Positions 1 through 8,789 of a stretch of DNA of 28,956 nt are shown here, piece by piece. A program made the translations under genes and the position numbers. Source of the DNA: Rostrohypoxylon terebratum (lineage: Eukaryota > Ascomycota > Sordariomycetes > Xylariales > Hypoxylaceae). The first letter of the stretch is position 1, and each line of letters opens with the position of its first letter. The notes below the pieces were generated by a model. The model was not told the DNA's origin. It saw only the letters and a list, made by a program, of their open reading frames with translations, and did no database searches. Location of the stretch: the NCBI GenBank assembly GCA_022497145.1, contig MU386059.1, positions 1 to 28,956 on the forward strand, given 5' to 3'.

Positions 1-808
1 TGGAGACAGTTCGTGTATATACTGTTTCAGATACAATTCAAGATTGTACCTTCCAGTGTACTGAATACAGGCATATGATGCCTGCATTCAACACCGACGA
101 TGTCCTCAGATAGAGTCATGCCAGTCCATTATTGGGACAGTACACTCTCAGTACGTTCAATAGTCATATACAATCTATTTCGATTTGAAGGAGTTCTTGA
201 CGCTGGAAAGCTGAAAGGCTCCCTGGAGAAACTTCTTGATCGTCATGGATGGTGTAAATTGGGGGTTCGCATTAGGCTGAATGTTGTTTTCCCCTTAACC
301 CCCCTATTAATCTTGCTTACTAACACGCGTCAGGAAAATGGAAATCTCGACTATCATGCTCCCGCCTATGTTAATGGAAAACGAGTGCTATTTCTCTTCA
401 CCCATGAAACTTTAGACATTAGTATCAATCAACATCCGCGAGCATCACGTTTTCGGGCAGCTCCGAACGTTAACGCACCTCGTATACAATGTCGTGAAGA
501 AGACTGGAAGGATTTCATATTCGCACCAGGAGATCCGAGATTTCTGGAGGACTACCTCTACTCGGACCGACCAATTCTAGGATTTCGTATGATTACTTTC
601 ACTGGCGCAACTTTACTGACAATGTCGTGGCCTCATATCATATTCGATGCAAGTAAGCATTGGAAATCTTTTCCTTCGAAATGAATCCTTCACTATTCCA
701 TTTCATATCTAAGAGCGCTGATGAATTGTCTTGACTATGATAGTGGGAAATGCTGCATTCTTACGTGCATGGTCATTGGTATTCAACGGCCGTGAAGATG
801 AAGTGCCA

Positions 809-819
809 GAATTCCACGG
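809..819 (+). repeat. Target site duplication, left copy
   Basis: GAATTCCACGG immediately precedes the left inverted repeat and is repeated exactly at 1389-1399. The copy lies in frame within the acyltransferase coding sequence, just after the segment that reads DEVP. Confidence 0.8.
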
Positions 820-820
820 A

Positions 821-944
821 CCGTATAATCAGACGGACATCCACCCACACTATCCTCAATCTAGGCTAGTCTAGTGGGTACTTAGTTCTAGGTACAACTC
901 TCTAATAAATCTAAGTATCTTTCAGACGTGTTGAAGTTACAGGA
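821..944 (+). repeat. Left terminal inverted repeat of the transposon
   Basis: This stretch matches the reverse complement of 1240-1384 with scattered mismatches. The longest clean blocks are the terminal tcagacggacat, the segment ccacccaca, and a block of over 20 bases around 901-926 (tctaataaatctaagtatct and onward). The similarity fades after acagga at 944. Confidence 0.85.
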
Positions 945-1079
945 AATCCCCCCTTTAGTTTTATCGTTAATCTCGCTGTCGCTCCCTGACAACCCTACCC
1001 GACCTAGTCGTCGCTGGCGCTGTAGAAGGAGGCATTAGGTTGTTGATCGTCCTCTAACCTGTTACAGTTACTGGTAGCT

Positions 1080-1192
1080 CACCTAGTCGGCGCCGTTGCC
1101 TAGGTGGCTCATTGTGAGAGGGGTCCCTCCTGGTGCTACTATATTCCCTCGCCAGCTGTACGGCTAGCCGTGAAACTAGCTACGCAGCTAGT
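1080..1192. repeat. Cluster of short palindromes in the transposon core
   Basis: Three perfect inverted repeats lie close together. CACCTAG (1080-1086) pairs with CTAGGTG (1100-1106). CGGCTAGCCG (1161-1170) is self-complementary. ACTAGCT (1175-1181) pairs with AGCTAGT (1186-1192) across a 4-nt loop. Such a core can fold strongly as RNA or single-stranded DNA. No function is implied. Confidence 0.6.
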
Positions 1193-1239
1193 ATCGTCGG
1201 CATATAACAGTGAGGTCGGTGGCAAGCAATATAAAATTG

Positions 1240-1384
1240 TCCTGTAGCTTCAACATGTCTGAAAGATACTTAGATTTATTAGAAAGTTGTACCCTAAACT
1301 AGGTACCAATTGGACTAGCCTTAATTGAGGATGGTGTGGGTGGATGTCCGTCTGATTATAAAAGATGTCCGTCTGATTGTACGG
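1240..1384 (-). repeat. Right terminal inverted repeat, with a duplicated end motif
   Basis: This is the inverted partner of 821-944. It is about 21 bp longer because the terminal motif gatgtccgtctgatt occurs twice in tandem, at 1343-1357 and 1364-1378. The inner copy is followed by ata, as the left terminus requires; the outer copy is followed by gta. Confidence 0.85.
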
Positions 1385-1388
1385 CCCG

Positions 1389-1399
1389 GAATTCCACGG
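1389..1399 (+). repeat. Target site duplication, right copy
   Basis: This is an exact second copy of GAATTCCACGG, 4 bp beyond the right inverted repeat. It restarts the acyltransferase frame at the same codons (E-F-H-G) that end the left half, which shows that the duplication arose from insertion into an intact gene. Confidence 0.8.
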
Positions 1400-2592
1400 G
1401 GCTAAGACTGATCCTCTCGCTACACTAGGATTGCGGCCTACGGAGAAGTACATGCATGCCGACAAGCAGATTGGCATCAGGCAGATGATCATCCTGGGTT
1501 TGAGATATATCTACCACATGCTTCAAGACCCAAAGTCGAAAAAAAGTGGGCGCACTATGTTCGTGCCTGCGATATTCATGCAGCATCTAAAGGACAAAGC
1601 TCGATCGGAATTAAAGGACTTGGGAGCCGACAACCAAGTACCATTTATTAGCGAAGGAGATATTTTAACTGCGTGGTGGGCCCAGCAACTTGCCCGAGCT
1701 CAGTTGAAGCCATCAAACCGTCAAGTCGCTCTCTACAATGTTTTCGGCCTGAGAGGACGTTTGGGCGAGGACCTTCTCCCTCCGGATCGTGTCTACGTTG
1801 GAAACTCTTTTTGTATGATTCCTGCATTCATGACAGCGAGAGATATCCTGATGAAGCCATTGGGTTTTGTTGCTGCCGCTATCCGTAAAGCATATATGGA
1901 CCTAAGTGCTAGAGACCAAGTGGAGGCGTTATTAGGTCTCAGCCGAAAAGCTCAAGACAAGGGTACTTTCGCCTCCTTTGGTGATCCCTGGATGCACATG
2001 ATTATATGCAGCAATTGGGCTAAAGCCGATCTCTTTAATATCGACCTTTATGGGGCCTTGACTCGATGCCCGCGCGGAAGTATGATTGGGGCTGGCAAGC
2101 CATCGTTTCTTCAAGCACAGTACTTTTATAAGGGATTCGCCGTTGTAAGCGACTTCATAGTCATGGGAAAGGATGTGAAGGGGAATACTTGCTTGTGTAG
2201 TTACTTGCAGGAAAGAGATTGGGTCATTATCAACAAGATGCACGAAGATGTTGTGTCAAGAGGTGACTCACAGTTTAGTCTTAGTCCGTGGTGCACAATA
2301 GTTCCAATCTACGTAGGTTACTACTATGACTTCTAGATAGGTAAGTTAGGTCACCGAGTAAGAGTTACCTGCACTCACATACCTCGCCATTTCCAGCTAG
2401 TCAAAATGAAATGACGTCCATATCAGGCCGCAGGGTCGATTCGTTGAAGAATTCTTGGCGGTTTAGCTAAGCTCTGAGTTGGAGGGATTTATCTGTTTCA
2501 AAGGCTTTCGAAATCGGATATAGAAGTTATAGAAGCTGTAGGTTAGACCTTGTAAGCCTTTCAACGACCGACGTCAGGACGCTGCATTGGTG

Positions 2593-2637
2593 TTAGGGTT
2601 AGGGTTAGGGTTGAGATCTTGATCGGGGTTAGGGTTA
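2593..2637 (+). repeat. Short interstitial telomere-like repeat
   Basis: Three perfect TTAGGG units plus TT run from 2593 to 2612. After 16 unrelated bases a further TTAGGGTTA follows at 2629-2637. TTAGGG is the telomere repeat of most filamentous ascomycetes. The array is far too short for a chromosome end and is followed by unique genic DNA, so it is interstitial. Confidence 0.75.
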
Positions 2638-2918
2638 TACAAGTCATCAAATGATGATATGGTACTAGATATTCGAGTCAGTCACGTTATGAAATATCCG
2701 TACAGCAAAGATGTATGAATCACTCTCAATACATTATAATAGAAAGTAATACTTGTCTCAGCGTCGTTTTGAGAAAACAGTACCTAATTGTTTTTCTAAC
2801 TCAACCTAATCATCTTTGCACCGTTATGAGACACGAAATGACGAGATCGGTTATGGAAAAATTAGTGAGTTAATCGCTCTGGTCATACGGGCGCATATTC
2901 TTCGTAGATATGTTTCCT

Positions 2919-2926
2919 TATAAAAA
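2919..2926 (+). promoter_or_regulatory. Possible TATA box of the poly-serine gene
   Basis: TATAAAAA lies about 120 bp upstream of the ATG at 3046. The match and distance are compatible with a fungal core promoter, but no transcript evidence is available. Confidence 0.35.
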
Positions 2927-3045
2927 TTTTCGAAATTCTGTGTCCGTGGATTGTAGAAGGCCATTTTACACAAGTCAATCTGCCAATATCGGCCCTTACG
3001 AGAGGAGAAACACTATCCAGAGTCCATATAGCAGAATCCAGGAAG

Positions 3046-3474
3046 ATGACCCGCTCCCACTCCTTTAGCTCTTCTAGCTCTTCCAGTAGCAGCTCATCTA
3101 GCTCGACGAAGTCACACTCGATGAGAAGCAGCAAAGCACAATACACCGAGGAAGACCAACACCCAATTAGCGAGATTTTGAGCCAATTCCCATCTGCACC
3201 ACAATCTGAGCAGAACCAAAAGACACTAGTAATCGAAGAGAACGAACATGTTGGCAAACTGCTCGACTCGAGTGGATATGTCTATGTTGGTGTATATTCA
3301 CGTACAGCACCTTCCCAACTTTATAGGACGGATTCGGGAGAACAAGACTCCACAATGGCCGATCAGGAAGCACCGGCACAATCGGAGATGGTGCCGAGGA
3401 AGACTTGTATGAGTCGTTTGAGAGATTGGTGGGAGGCTCTCCTGAGGTTTCTGGGATTTAAACGTGTGGACTGA
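3046..3474 (+). CDS. Small hypothetical protein with a poly-serine tract
   Basis: A 142-residue single-exon reading frame that I do not recognise. Residues 5-20 are almost all serine, written with a mixture of AGC, TCT, TCC, AGT, TCA and TCG codons, so the tract is not a simple triplet expansion. The middle is acidic and Gln/Ser-rich. The last 25 residues contain Arg, Trp and Leu in an amphipathic pattern (SRLRDWWEALLRFLGFKR), possibly a membrane-surface or protein-binding helix. There is no signal peptide and no full transmembrane segment. The start has A at -3, and a TATA-like box lies about 120 bp upstream. It may be a lineage-specific gene, or a chance frame. Confidence 0.4.
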   Translation: MTRSHSFSSSSSSSSSSSSSTKSHSMRSSKAQYTEEDQHPISEILSQFPSAPQSEQNQKTLVIEENEHVGKLLDSSGYVYVGVYSRTAPSQLYRTDSGEQDSTMADQEAPAQSEMVPRKTCMSRLRDWWEALLRFLGFKRVD

Positions 3475-3722
3475 GTACCTAGATGTCACTGGGTTAGGTT
3501 AATGCGACGATCTTACGCGCTCGGGTCGTTCGGGAGATGAAGAGAGTCTAGGCCTGGCCATTGAGCACTGATGGTTTGGCATCAAGTATTAAAAAAAACC
3601 CTAAAGCGAGCTAGGATCCGCCCTATAATGGACTTGAAGTCTTTATGTGTTTCTTTGACTCTTCATGTTGTGGTGACAAAGATGAGGATAGTGGATGAAT
3701 TAGTTCGCGCCTTGATATAGCC
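3475..3722. other. Intergenic spacer with a single telobox
   Basis: Nothing coding is seen. AAACCCTAA, a single telobox (reverse complement of TTAGGGTTT), is at 3596-3604 after a short A run. Confidence 0.4.
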
Positions 3723-4105
3723 TTAAACAACGACAAGCCTCATACGCAGGTAAGTTATTCCGCAGAAACCATCACCACTGGTGTGATTGATATACACTTT
3801 AAATAATTTGGAGCTTCGCTGTGCCAAGCCAGGGGCCTCGTTTTAGCCAGGGGCAGGTTTACCGGATTGGGGCAGTTTTCATTGTCCGGCAAGATCTCTG
3901 GGTCATTCCGAATGGCGTCACTGGTTATCCCCCATATTTTCCTTATGGAATTCCCCGGTTGTAAATGGATTTCTCGGAACATGATTCTCCATTCTGGGGG
4001 AGATCTTCCTGCGACTCCATCCCAATCCACCGCAAGTATTTCGTATTGTTCCATTTCGGTGCCAACTTTAGCAATTGATCGCCCGGACCATTTCGTTACA
4101 TTGTG
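3723..4105 (-). pseudogene. Possible gene relic or frameshifted small gene
   Basis: On the minus strand a frame open from 4105 (first ATG at 4054) to a stop at 3755 encodes protein-like sequence with clustered Trp, Pro and Cys, such as GNSIRKIWGITSD and a following DNENCPNP segment. Near 3797-3805 the frame seems to continue in a neighbouring frame, reading VYINHTSGDGFCGIT and stopping at 3723-3725. That pattern suggests a single-base frameshift or a missed short intron. An in-frame stop (4106-4108) closes it upstream, with no clear first exon. I do not recognise the family. It lies divergent to the PL20 gene and overlaps that gene's promoter region. Chance is not excluded. Confidence 0.3.
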
Positions 4106-4139
4106 TCAATATGGTCTTAGGATCGTTCAAGCGTCCATG

Positions 4140-4147
4140 TATATAAT
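4140..4147 (+). promoter_or_regulatory. Probable TATA box of the PL20 lyase gene
   Basis: TATATAAT lies about 70 bp upstream of the ATG at 4216, a normal spacing. A CTGGGG sequence at 3994-3999 fits the carbon-repressor CreA consensus SYGGRG, which would suit a gene for polysaccharide use, but one short match is weak evidence. Confidence 0.45.
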
Positions 4148-4215
4148 AAACACGACTCCCATCCTGACTATGCTGAATTCTGGAGTATCTAAATGATTGA
4201 AAATAGCGACTTCAT

Positions 4216-5228
4216 ATGAAGATGATATCGTCAATCCTCCTCGTCAGCCTCTTGGCCTCCACAGCATTTGCGCGCTCGGTGAAACGCGGCACGGGGGAGA
4301 TCAAATGTCCCGTAGTACTTAGCGGGTTCGTCCCGGTAGACAAGACGCCCACAGATTTCGATTCGTATGCAACAAGTCCGTTCAATCCCGACTACATCCG
4401 AGGCAGCGAGAAGTTTTCAGAAATCCTAGTATTCCCGGACGTGGGCAGTTCGCGCTTTGATAATGCTTCTACCAAGTCTGTCGAGGTCACCATCGACGAC
4501 AAGTCTATCTTTCAAAAACAAAACGGCTTCCGTCGCGCCGGTTTGCAGATCCAAGGCGACACAAACGAAGGTGGTCCAGGTACTAAAGGAGTAAGAACCT
4601 TGCATTTCAGCATCAAGCAAGATCCTGAGCGAACGTTAAATTTGACGCATGAGTACTTGGTATGAATATCATTTCATGAAGTTTAGACGCGCATAGAAAG
4701 GCAAGCAAATTGTGTTATTAACAATCAGTCAATAATCTAGAATGTCTGGCACGAGGCCTCTGACTACAGCGCCAACCAGTTCAATTTCCAGACTGGTACG
4801 ATCATTGGCAAGTCTGGCGGTAACCCGAACACATTCAAGGTTCTAAACCGGCAGAATACTCAAGTGTGGGAGACTCCTACAGACCCGACTGCCTGGCAAA
4901 ACTTTGCTATTACGCTTGACTTCGATAAAAAGTAAGCCTATGATCTATCCTGCTTTCCATAATTGAAACGGGGCGCCATACTAAACTAGACCTTCGTAGC
5001 ACACTTCAAGTTTACTACTCTAAAGATGATGAGCCTCTAAAGGCCGTCACTGCCGCACTCTCTAATGACAACAGTGGAGAGGGGCAATATCAGATTGGTA
5101 TCTTGAAGAAGCCGACAGGTACTTCAGACGTTGTAAACTCTGGGTTCCAGGAGACCGGCATAGATGAAGGCCAGATATATGGTGGTATTTTTCTCGAAGA
5201 CAGTGCTAACGGCTGCATATCCTTGTAA
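4216..5228 (+). CDS. Secreted polysaccharide lyase family 20 (glucuronan lyase type)
   Basis: Three exons: 4216-4659, 4741-4931 and 5000-5228, with introns 4660-4740 (gtatga...tag) and 4932-4999 (gtaagc...tag). The product is about 287 residues. Residues 1-19 form a signal peptide ending TAFA, followed by a KR pair that could be a Kex2-type site. The mature part resembles fungal PL20 enzymes, which have a beta-jelly-roll fold and cleave beta-1,4-glucuronan by beta-elimination outside the cell. Recognisable segments are the DFDSYATSPFNPDYIRG region near the start, FRRAGLQIQGDTN, the WHNFA-like AWQNFAITLDFDK, and the C-terminal YGGIFLEDSANGC. Length matches the family. The first of two close ATGs is taken as the start. 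No damage is seen. Family assignment is confident; the exact substrate is inferred from the family. Confidence 0.85.
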
Positions 5229-6069
5229 AATCAATAGGAGACGAGAAACAGATTTAAGCCACCCGGCAACGGAAGTCACTTGATTCAGATTGTGAATGAT
5301 GTTGAAAATAATACAAGGACTTCCAAGCTTGGGTCACATTAATTAGGTACCTATGTGCACCTCGCCATATTCCGCACTGCCTTGGGGGATATCTCCAGTC
5401 AGCTACAGCCAATCATACGAGCCCTGAGTAGGTGTTCAGGTGGTTGATGCAACCTATAGGTATAGGCGACTGTTGTATTGTGAGGCGTAGTTTTCGTATC
5501 ACTAACTAACATGGATGATAGAGAGAGGTTCGCCTCGTTTCACTATATACCTACTTGGAATGAAAAAGTGATATGACATTAAAGCCAGTAGCTACTTACG
5601 GAGGCAAAGGATCCTTAGTAAGATAGCTTGGGGGTAAGCAACATCGATAATTACGAAGCCACCTATATTGAGCAGGAGACTGATTTATTCGACTTGAAAC
5701 TCTTTTCGTAACACTATTTCTCTGTCACTTTCATTGCATTATCCTACTACACCAAGACAGTTTTCATTCCAAGGAGGAATCGGATTTCACAAGACGAGTT
5801 ACGTCGAACATGGCTAATACCAAAAGTACACTGGCAAATACGTATATATCGACTAGGTAGGAGAGATGGAATGAATTTCTTTTAGCTTGGGAGGGATAAT
5901 CTCGGACGGTTATGTGATGGTAGATAGGTTACGTTGAATAATGTATATTTACCTTGGCAGTAGCCTAACTGTATCTGACAATAAATGCTCTATACCCACC
6001 TATGTATCCTTAACAATGAGACACAATGACTCTAAGGCTCACTCACTTGAAATACCGGTCCCTCACTCT
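5229..6069. other. Convergent intergenic region
   Basis: This stretch lies between the 3' ends of the PL20 lyase (plus) and the disordered-protein gene (minus). I see no reading frame of note, RNA gene or extended repeat. It presumably holds both 3' untranslated regions. Confidence 0.5.
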
Positions 6070-7782
6070 TCAAGGCATCGCGTGACGCCGATGAAGCTTC
6101 GGCCTTCTACGCGCGGGTAACCGAAACCTATCAAGACTCTGACTCGGCAGCCTCTTACGATCATCTGCAGACGTCCCCGAAATCTGAGTCGGAGAGTCAG
6201 TCAGCTCGGGCGGCGTGATCTTGGGACCGCTTCGATCATTCGCAACCTTCTCCGCGAACGTACCTTTACGTAAAGGAACTTCAACAGGCACCTCGATAAC
6301 CAACTCCAAATCCTTGCCAACAACCTTCTTCTGCGCATACTCCGACGCGAAGAACGTCCCCGAAGCCGGGCTCCCACCCGACCCCAAGAACAACGAATCT
6401 CTCCGCGCCAACCCAGCAGCATAAGCACCTGACGAAATCCCCATCGCCCTCCTCTTCTCCCTCTCCTCCTCCTCTCTCTGACTCTCCCTCATCTGATGTC
6501 TCCTAACCCTCCCCTCCAGCCCCTCAAACTCCTGCTTCCTTCCGCCCCTACTCACACTCCTCCCTCTCCTCTCCCCCTCCGCGTCGACGACCGAATACGC
6601 CTTTATCTCCGACGTCGGCGTCGTCGTCGGACTCACGCTCCCCATCCACTCGCTCGCCACGTCCTTCACGAGCCCCTTCCGCACCTCCAGCACCTCGAAG
6701 CTGCTGAGCGGCCGCACGCCCGCCTTCTGCATGTTGAGGTGCCAGTTCTCCCTCATGCGCGACCTGGCGCGGTCCACGAGCGAGGAGCGCTTCTGGTGTG
6801 GACGGTCCGCGGTCCAGGACCCGCGGGCAGGGCTGGCGGAGCGGGAGAAGCGTGGGGATGGGAGTGGGTAGGTGGAGGAGTAGGATGGGGAGGGGGAAGG
6901 GGGGCGAGAGGTACGGGATGGGGGAGAAGGGGAGGAGGGCGGGGTGAGCATGCGGCGGACTTGGGATGGGAAGTTGGAGACCAATGGGGAAGGAGACGGA
7001 GACGGGGAAGGGGAAGGGGTGTACGCCCTGTATACACGTTCCCCGGTGCTTGGGGGCCGGCTAATCGGGCTTTTGCAGACGAGGTTGACCTCATATGGCT
7101 TGCTGCCACGCGAGGGACATATCGCGCTCTGTGATCTTGGACTTACAGGCTTAGGTGAGACCGAGGATCTGGCGCTACCTCTAACGCTCGAAGCTGAAGG
7201 CTTGGGCTTTACGATGTTTTGAAAGCCTGGCTTCGGCTTCAAATCTGGCGATTTATCTTTCGGAGGCACCGGCGGGGCCTGGTAGGCTATGTATTGAGAG
7301 GCCCGAGCTGCTGCCTCCTTTACAGGTGCTCTCTTGGCATAAACTGGCTTCTGGGGCTTCCATTGCCGATCGCCCGTCAGTGTGCTTGGTTCTGCCGGCG
7401 GAGTATCCTTTCTTGGTGGGATTGGTGGTTGTTCAGAGGCTTGCTCTGCTTCTTCGGCTTTGCATAGGGTTTCATAGGCGTGAGCACGGTGGATGACGCG
7501 AGCTAGTGCTTCTTTATCGGATTCGACGCGCTTATGAGTCGAGCTTGACACGGCAGGGATTTTTATACCGGCGGTGGCGGTATGAGGATTGGTCCTGGTC
7601 CTAGAAGCCGACCTGTTGCTATGCCTTTGCCGCGATGGTTGGGTAGAAACGGTTGTTTTAGGCCGGGTATGGCTCGACTTACCGTTAGTGGATCTCGATC
7701 GGGTACCTCTAGCTTTATCATGACAGTCCTCATGCTCTCCATGGGCATCGAACCATGATTGATTCATATACCTGGTGCTCAT
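6070..7782 (-). CDS. Disordered Pro/Ser/Arg-rich protein with SH3-ligand motifs
   Basis: A 570-residue single-exon frame; the ATG at 7780-7782 has A at -3. I do not recognise a domain. The first half is basic and Ser/Pro-rich and holds two likely SH3-binding sites, PPIPPRK near residue 122 and PPVPPKDK near 172. Around residues 255-320 lies a low-complexity region with SPSPSPSPSPSP and many SP pairs, candidate sites for proline-directed kinases. A less repetitive block follows (near 345-390, including NWHLNMQKAG and KGLVKDVASEW) and may be the conserved core. Then come a charged REEEEREKRR helix and a basic C-terminus. The composition suggests a scaffold for cortical, endocytic or signalling proteins; this is inference. 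Antisense frames here are open only because of the biased GC-rich composition. Confidence 0.7.
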   Translation of the reverse strand: MSTRYMNQSWFDAHGEHEDCHDKARGTRSRSTNGKSSHTRPKTTVSTQPSRQRHSNRSASRTRTNPHTATAGIKIPAVSSSTHKRVESDKEALARVIHRAHAYETLCKAEEAEQASEQPPIPPRKDTPPAEPSTLTGDRQWKPQKPVYAKRAPVKEAAARASQYIAYQAPPVPPKDKSPDLKPKPGFQNIVKPKPSASSVRGSARSSVSPKPVSPRSQSAICPSRGSKPYEVNLVCKSPISRPPSTGERVYRAYTPSPSPSPSPSPLVSNFPSQVRRMLTPPSSPSPPSRTSRPPSPSPSYSSTYPLPSPRFSRSASPARGSWTADRPHQKRSSLVDRARSRMRENWHLNMQKAGVRPLSSFEVLEVRKGLVKDVASEWMGSVSPTTTPTSEIKAYSVVDAEGERRGRSVSRGGRKQEFEGLEGRVRRHQMRESQREEEEREKRRAMGISSGAYAAGLARRDSLFLGSGGSPASGTFFASEYAQKKVVGKDLELVIEVPVEVPLRKGTFAEKVANDRSGPKITPPELTDSPTQISGTSADDRKRLPSQSLDRFRLPARRRPKLHRRHAMP

Positions 7783-8789
7783 TTTGGGATAATGTGTAGA
7801 AACTTATGTAGGTAATGATTTAAAAAAACAACAAACAAACTACAAAAACAGATAATGCGGATTGCCTATGAGCAAGTCCCTGAAGCATTGGAGACCGACA
7901 ACTTTACGGAGAAAGTTAGCCGCTTTTATGTATGAGGGATGGAATGAGAGTTTTGGTTCCACTAAAGAGTAAGTTCGTGAACACCGGAGAAGATACTGCT
8001 CAAAATCACGACAACATACTAAGATCCATAACAATGGGGAAGTTAATTCTGAATTGAGATATATCACTTGTCATGTGCTTTGCCTACCTGAATTCTTTGC
8101 AGAGAGCAAAAGCTTAGTTAGGGACAATGGGTATTATTTAGAGGAACTTTGAGAAGAATTCGGTCTTTGTATTTACGCACTGAGACAAAGATAGATATTG
8201 TATCAGACAAAGGCTTTGTTAGATTCGATGTCAAGGAGGTTGTAAGTGTAAAATCTTGGACTAGCAAAGGCTCCGGGCGAAAATATTGACAGTGTAGCAC
8301 ATTAGCTCCGAATTTATGTCACAAATGCCTAATCGGCATTTCCTCTCAAAGTTGGCTTGGTAGAGAGTCAATTACTCTATTCATTTGTGTGGGAATTGCT
8401 TAGCTACAGGACGCATCTGTAACTCATCCCCACAATCATTGCAAATGCACGACTGCCTCAACCCACCAATTCGCCGCTGCTATGCATTATGGTGAAACAC
8501 GATTCCCAGCAGCGTAACATGCCGTCTCTGGATTAGAAAAGGAGACAATCCTGATCTAAATCCTGCAGAGGCTAGGTATTCCTGGGTACCACTTCGATAT
8601 GTTCCCTTGCTTCGTAACGAAGTAGTCCATCTGGAGAATAATAGATGACGTCTTCAAAGGACCATGGTTAGGAAGCCCGTGAAAATATGCGCCACCGACT
8701 TTCTCCCCTAGCTAATGAGTAAACGTCGCCTAGACTTTATCTTGCCGAACTTGGCGGATTGATTCCAATGAGGCAATACAGTTGAGGGG
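7783..8789. other. Intergenic region upstream of the disordered-protein gene
   Basis: This 1-kb gap separates the cullin-3 3' end from the 5' end of the 570-residue gene, both on the minus strand. On the minus strand a T/G-rich tract (complement of 7820-7850) lies about 40-70 bp upstream of the ATG at 7782 and may be part of the promoter or leader. A perfect 7-bp stem (AAATGCC/GGCATTT, 5-nt loop) is at 8323-8341. The short minus-strand frames at 7840-8067 and 8118-8300 have no recognisable content. Confidence 0.5.

Larger units (their letters stand above)
821..1384. mobile_element. Non-autonomous DNA transposon (MITE-like, possibly Mutator-like)
   Basis: The element lies inside the acyltransferase gene and is flanked by an 11-bp direct repeat. 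Its ends are long inverted repeats, about 124 bp on the left and 145 bp on the right, and they begin with CCGTAYAATCAGACGGACAT. The roughly 295-bp core has no ORF of note and no transposase, so mobility would have to be supplied in trans. Long terminal inverted repeats with a 9-11 bp target duplication are typical of Mutator-like elements; that superfamily call is inference. A few bases next to each end (820 and 1385-1388) cannot be assigned to element or target, so the true edges may differ by up to 4 bp. Confidence 0.85.
100..2336 (+). pseudogene. BAHD-type acyltransferase (Pfam Transferase family), broken by a transposon
   Basis: Both halves read as one fungal BAHD-like acyl-CoA-dependent O-acyltransferase, the group often named trichothecene 3-O-acetyltransferase-like or mislabelled 'LysR family regulatory protein'. 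Exon 1 is 100-282. A probable 51-nt intron (283-333) has a good branch site (ctaac) and cag acceptor but a weak gttgtt donor. Exon 2 is 334-652, a second intron is 653-743 (gtaagc...tag), and coding resumes at 744. The catalytic HxxxD motif is present as HIIFD just before intron 2; no DFGWG motif is evident near the C-terminus. The frame enters a mobile element after base 819 and stops at 872-874. The right half resumes at 1389 and stays open to the stop at 2334-2336, but has no ATG near its left end. The right half shows no stops or frameshifts, so the insertion looks recent. The substrate cannot be told. The family call is firm, the exact specificity is not. Confidence 0.8.
2337..3045. other. 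Intergenic region after the broken acyltransferase
   Basis: No coding sequence can be supported here. The stretch holds the telomere-like repeat at 2593-2637 and, near its right end, the likely promoter of the small poly-serine gene. The rest is moderately AT-rich with frequent stops in all frames. Confidence 0.6.

Noticed and set aside
2430..2500. tRNA-like boxes (GGTCGATTC and TTTAGCTAAGC)
   Set aside because: The boxes are in the wrong order and no acceptor stem or anticodon arm can be drawn.
2593..2637. A true chromosome end or subtelomere
   Set aside because: Only four units are present, and unique genes followed by conserved core genes continue on the right.
3867..4196. 109-residue plus-strand frame before the PL20 gene
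   Set aside because: It overlaps the PL20 promoter and TATA box and is opposite a more protein-like minus-strand frame.
100..5228. A secondary-metabolite (trichothecene-type) gene cluster
   Set aside because: There is only one broken acyltransferase and a polysaccharide lyase. No terpene or polyketide synthase, P450, transporter or regulator is present.
6496..7134. 212-residue plus-strand frame, very rich in Arg and Gly
   Set aside because: It is the complement of the Pro/Ser/Arg-rich gene; the openness and composition follow from GC-rich repeats there.
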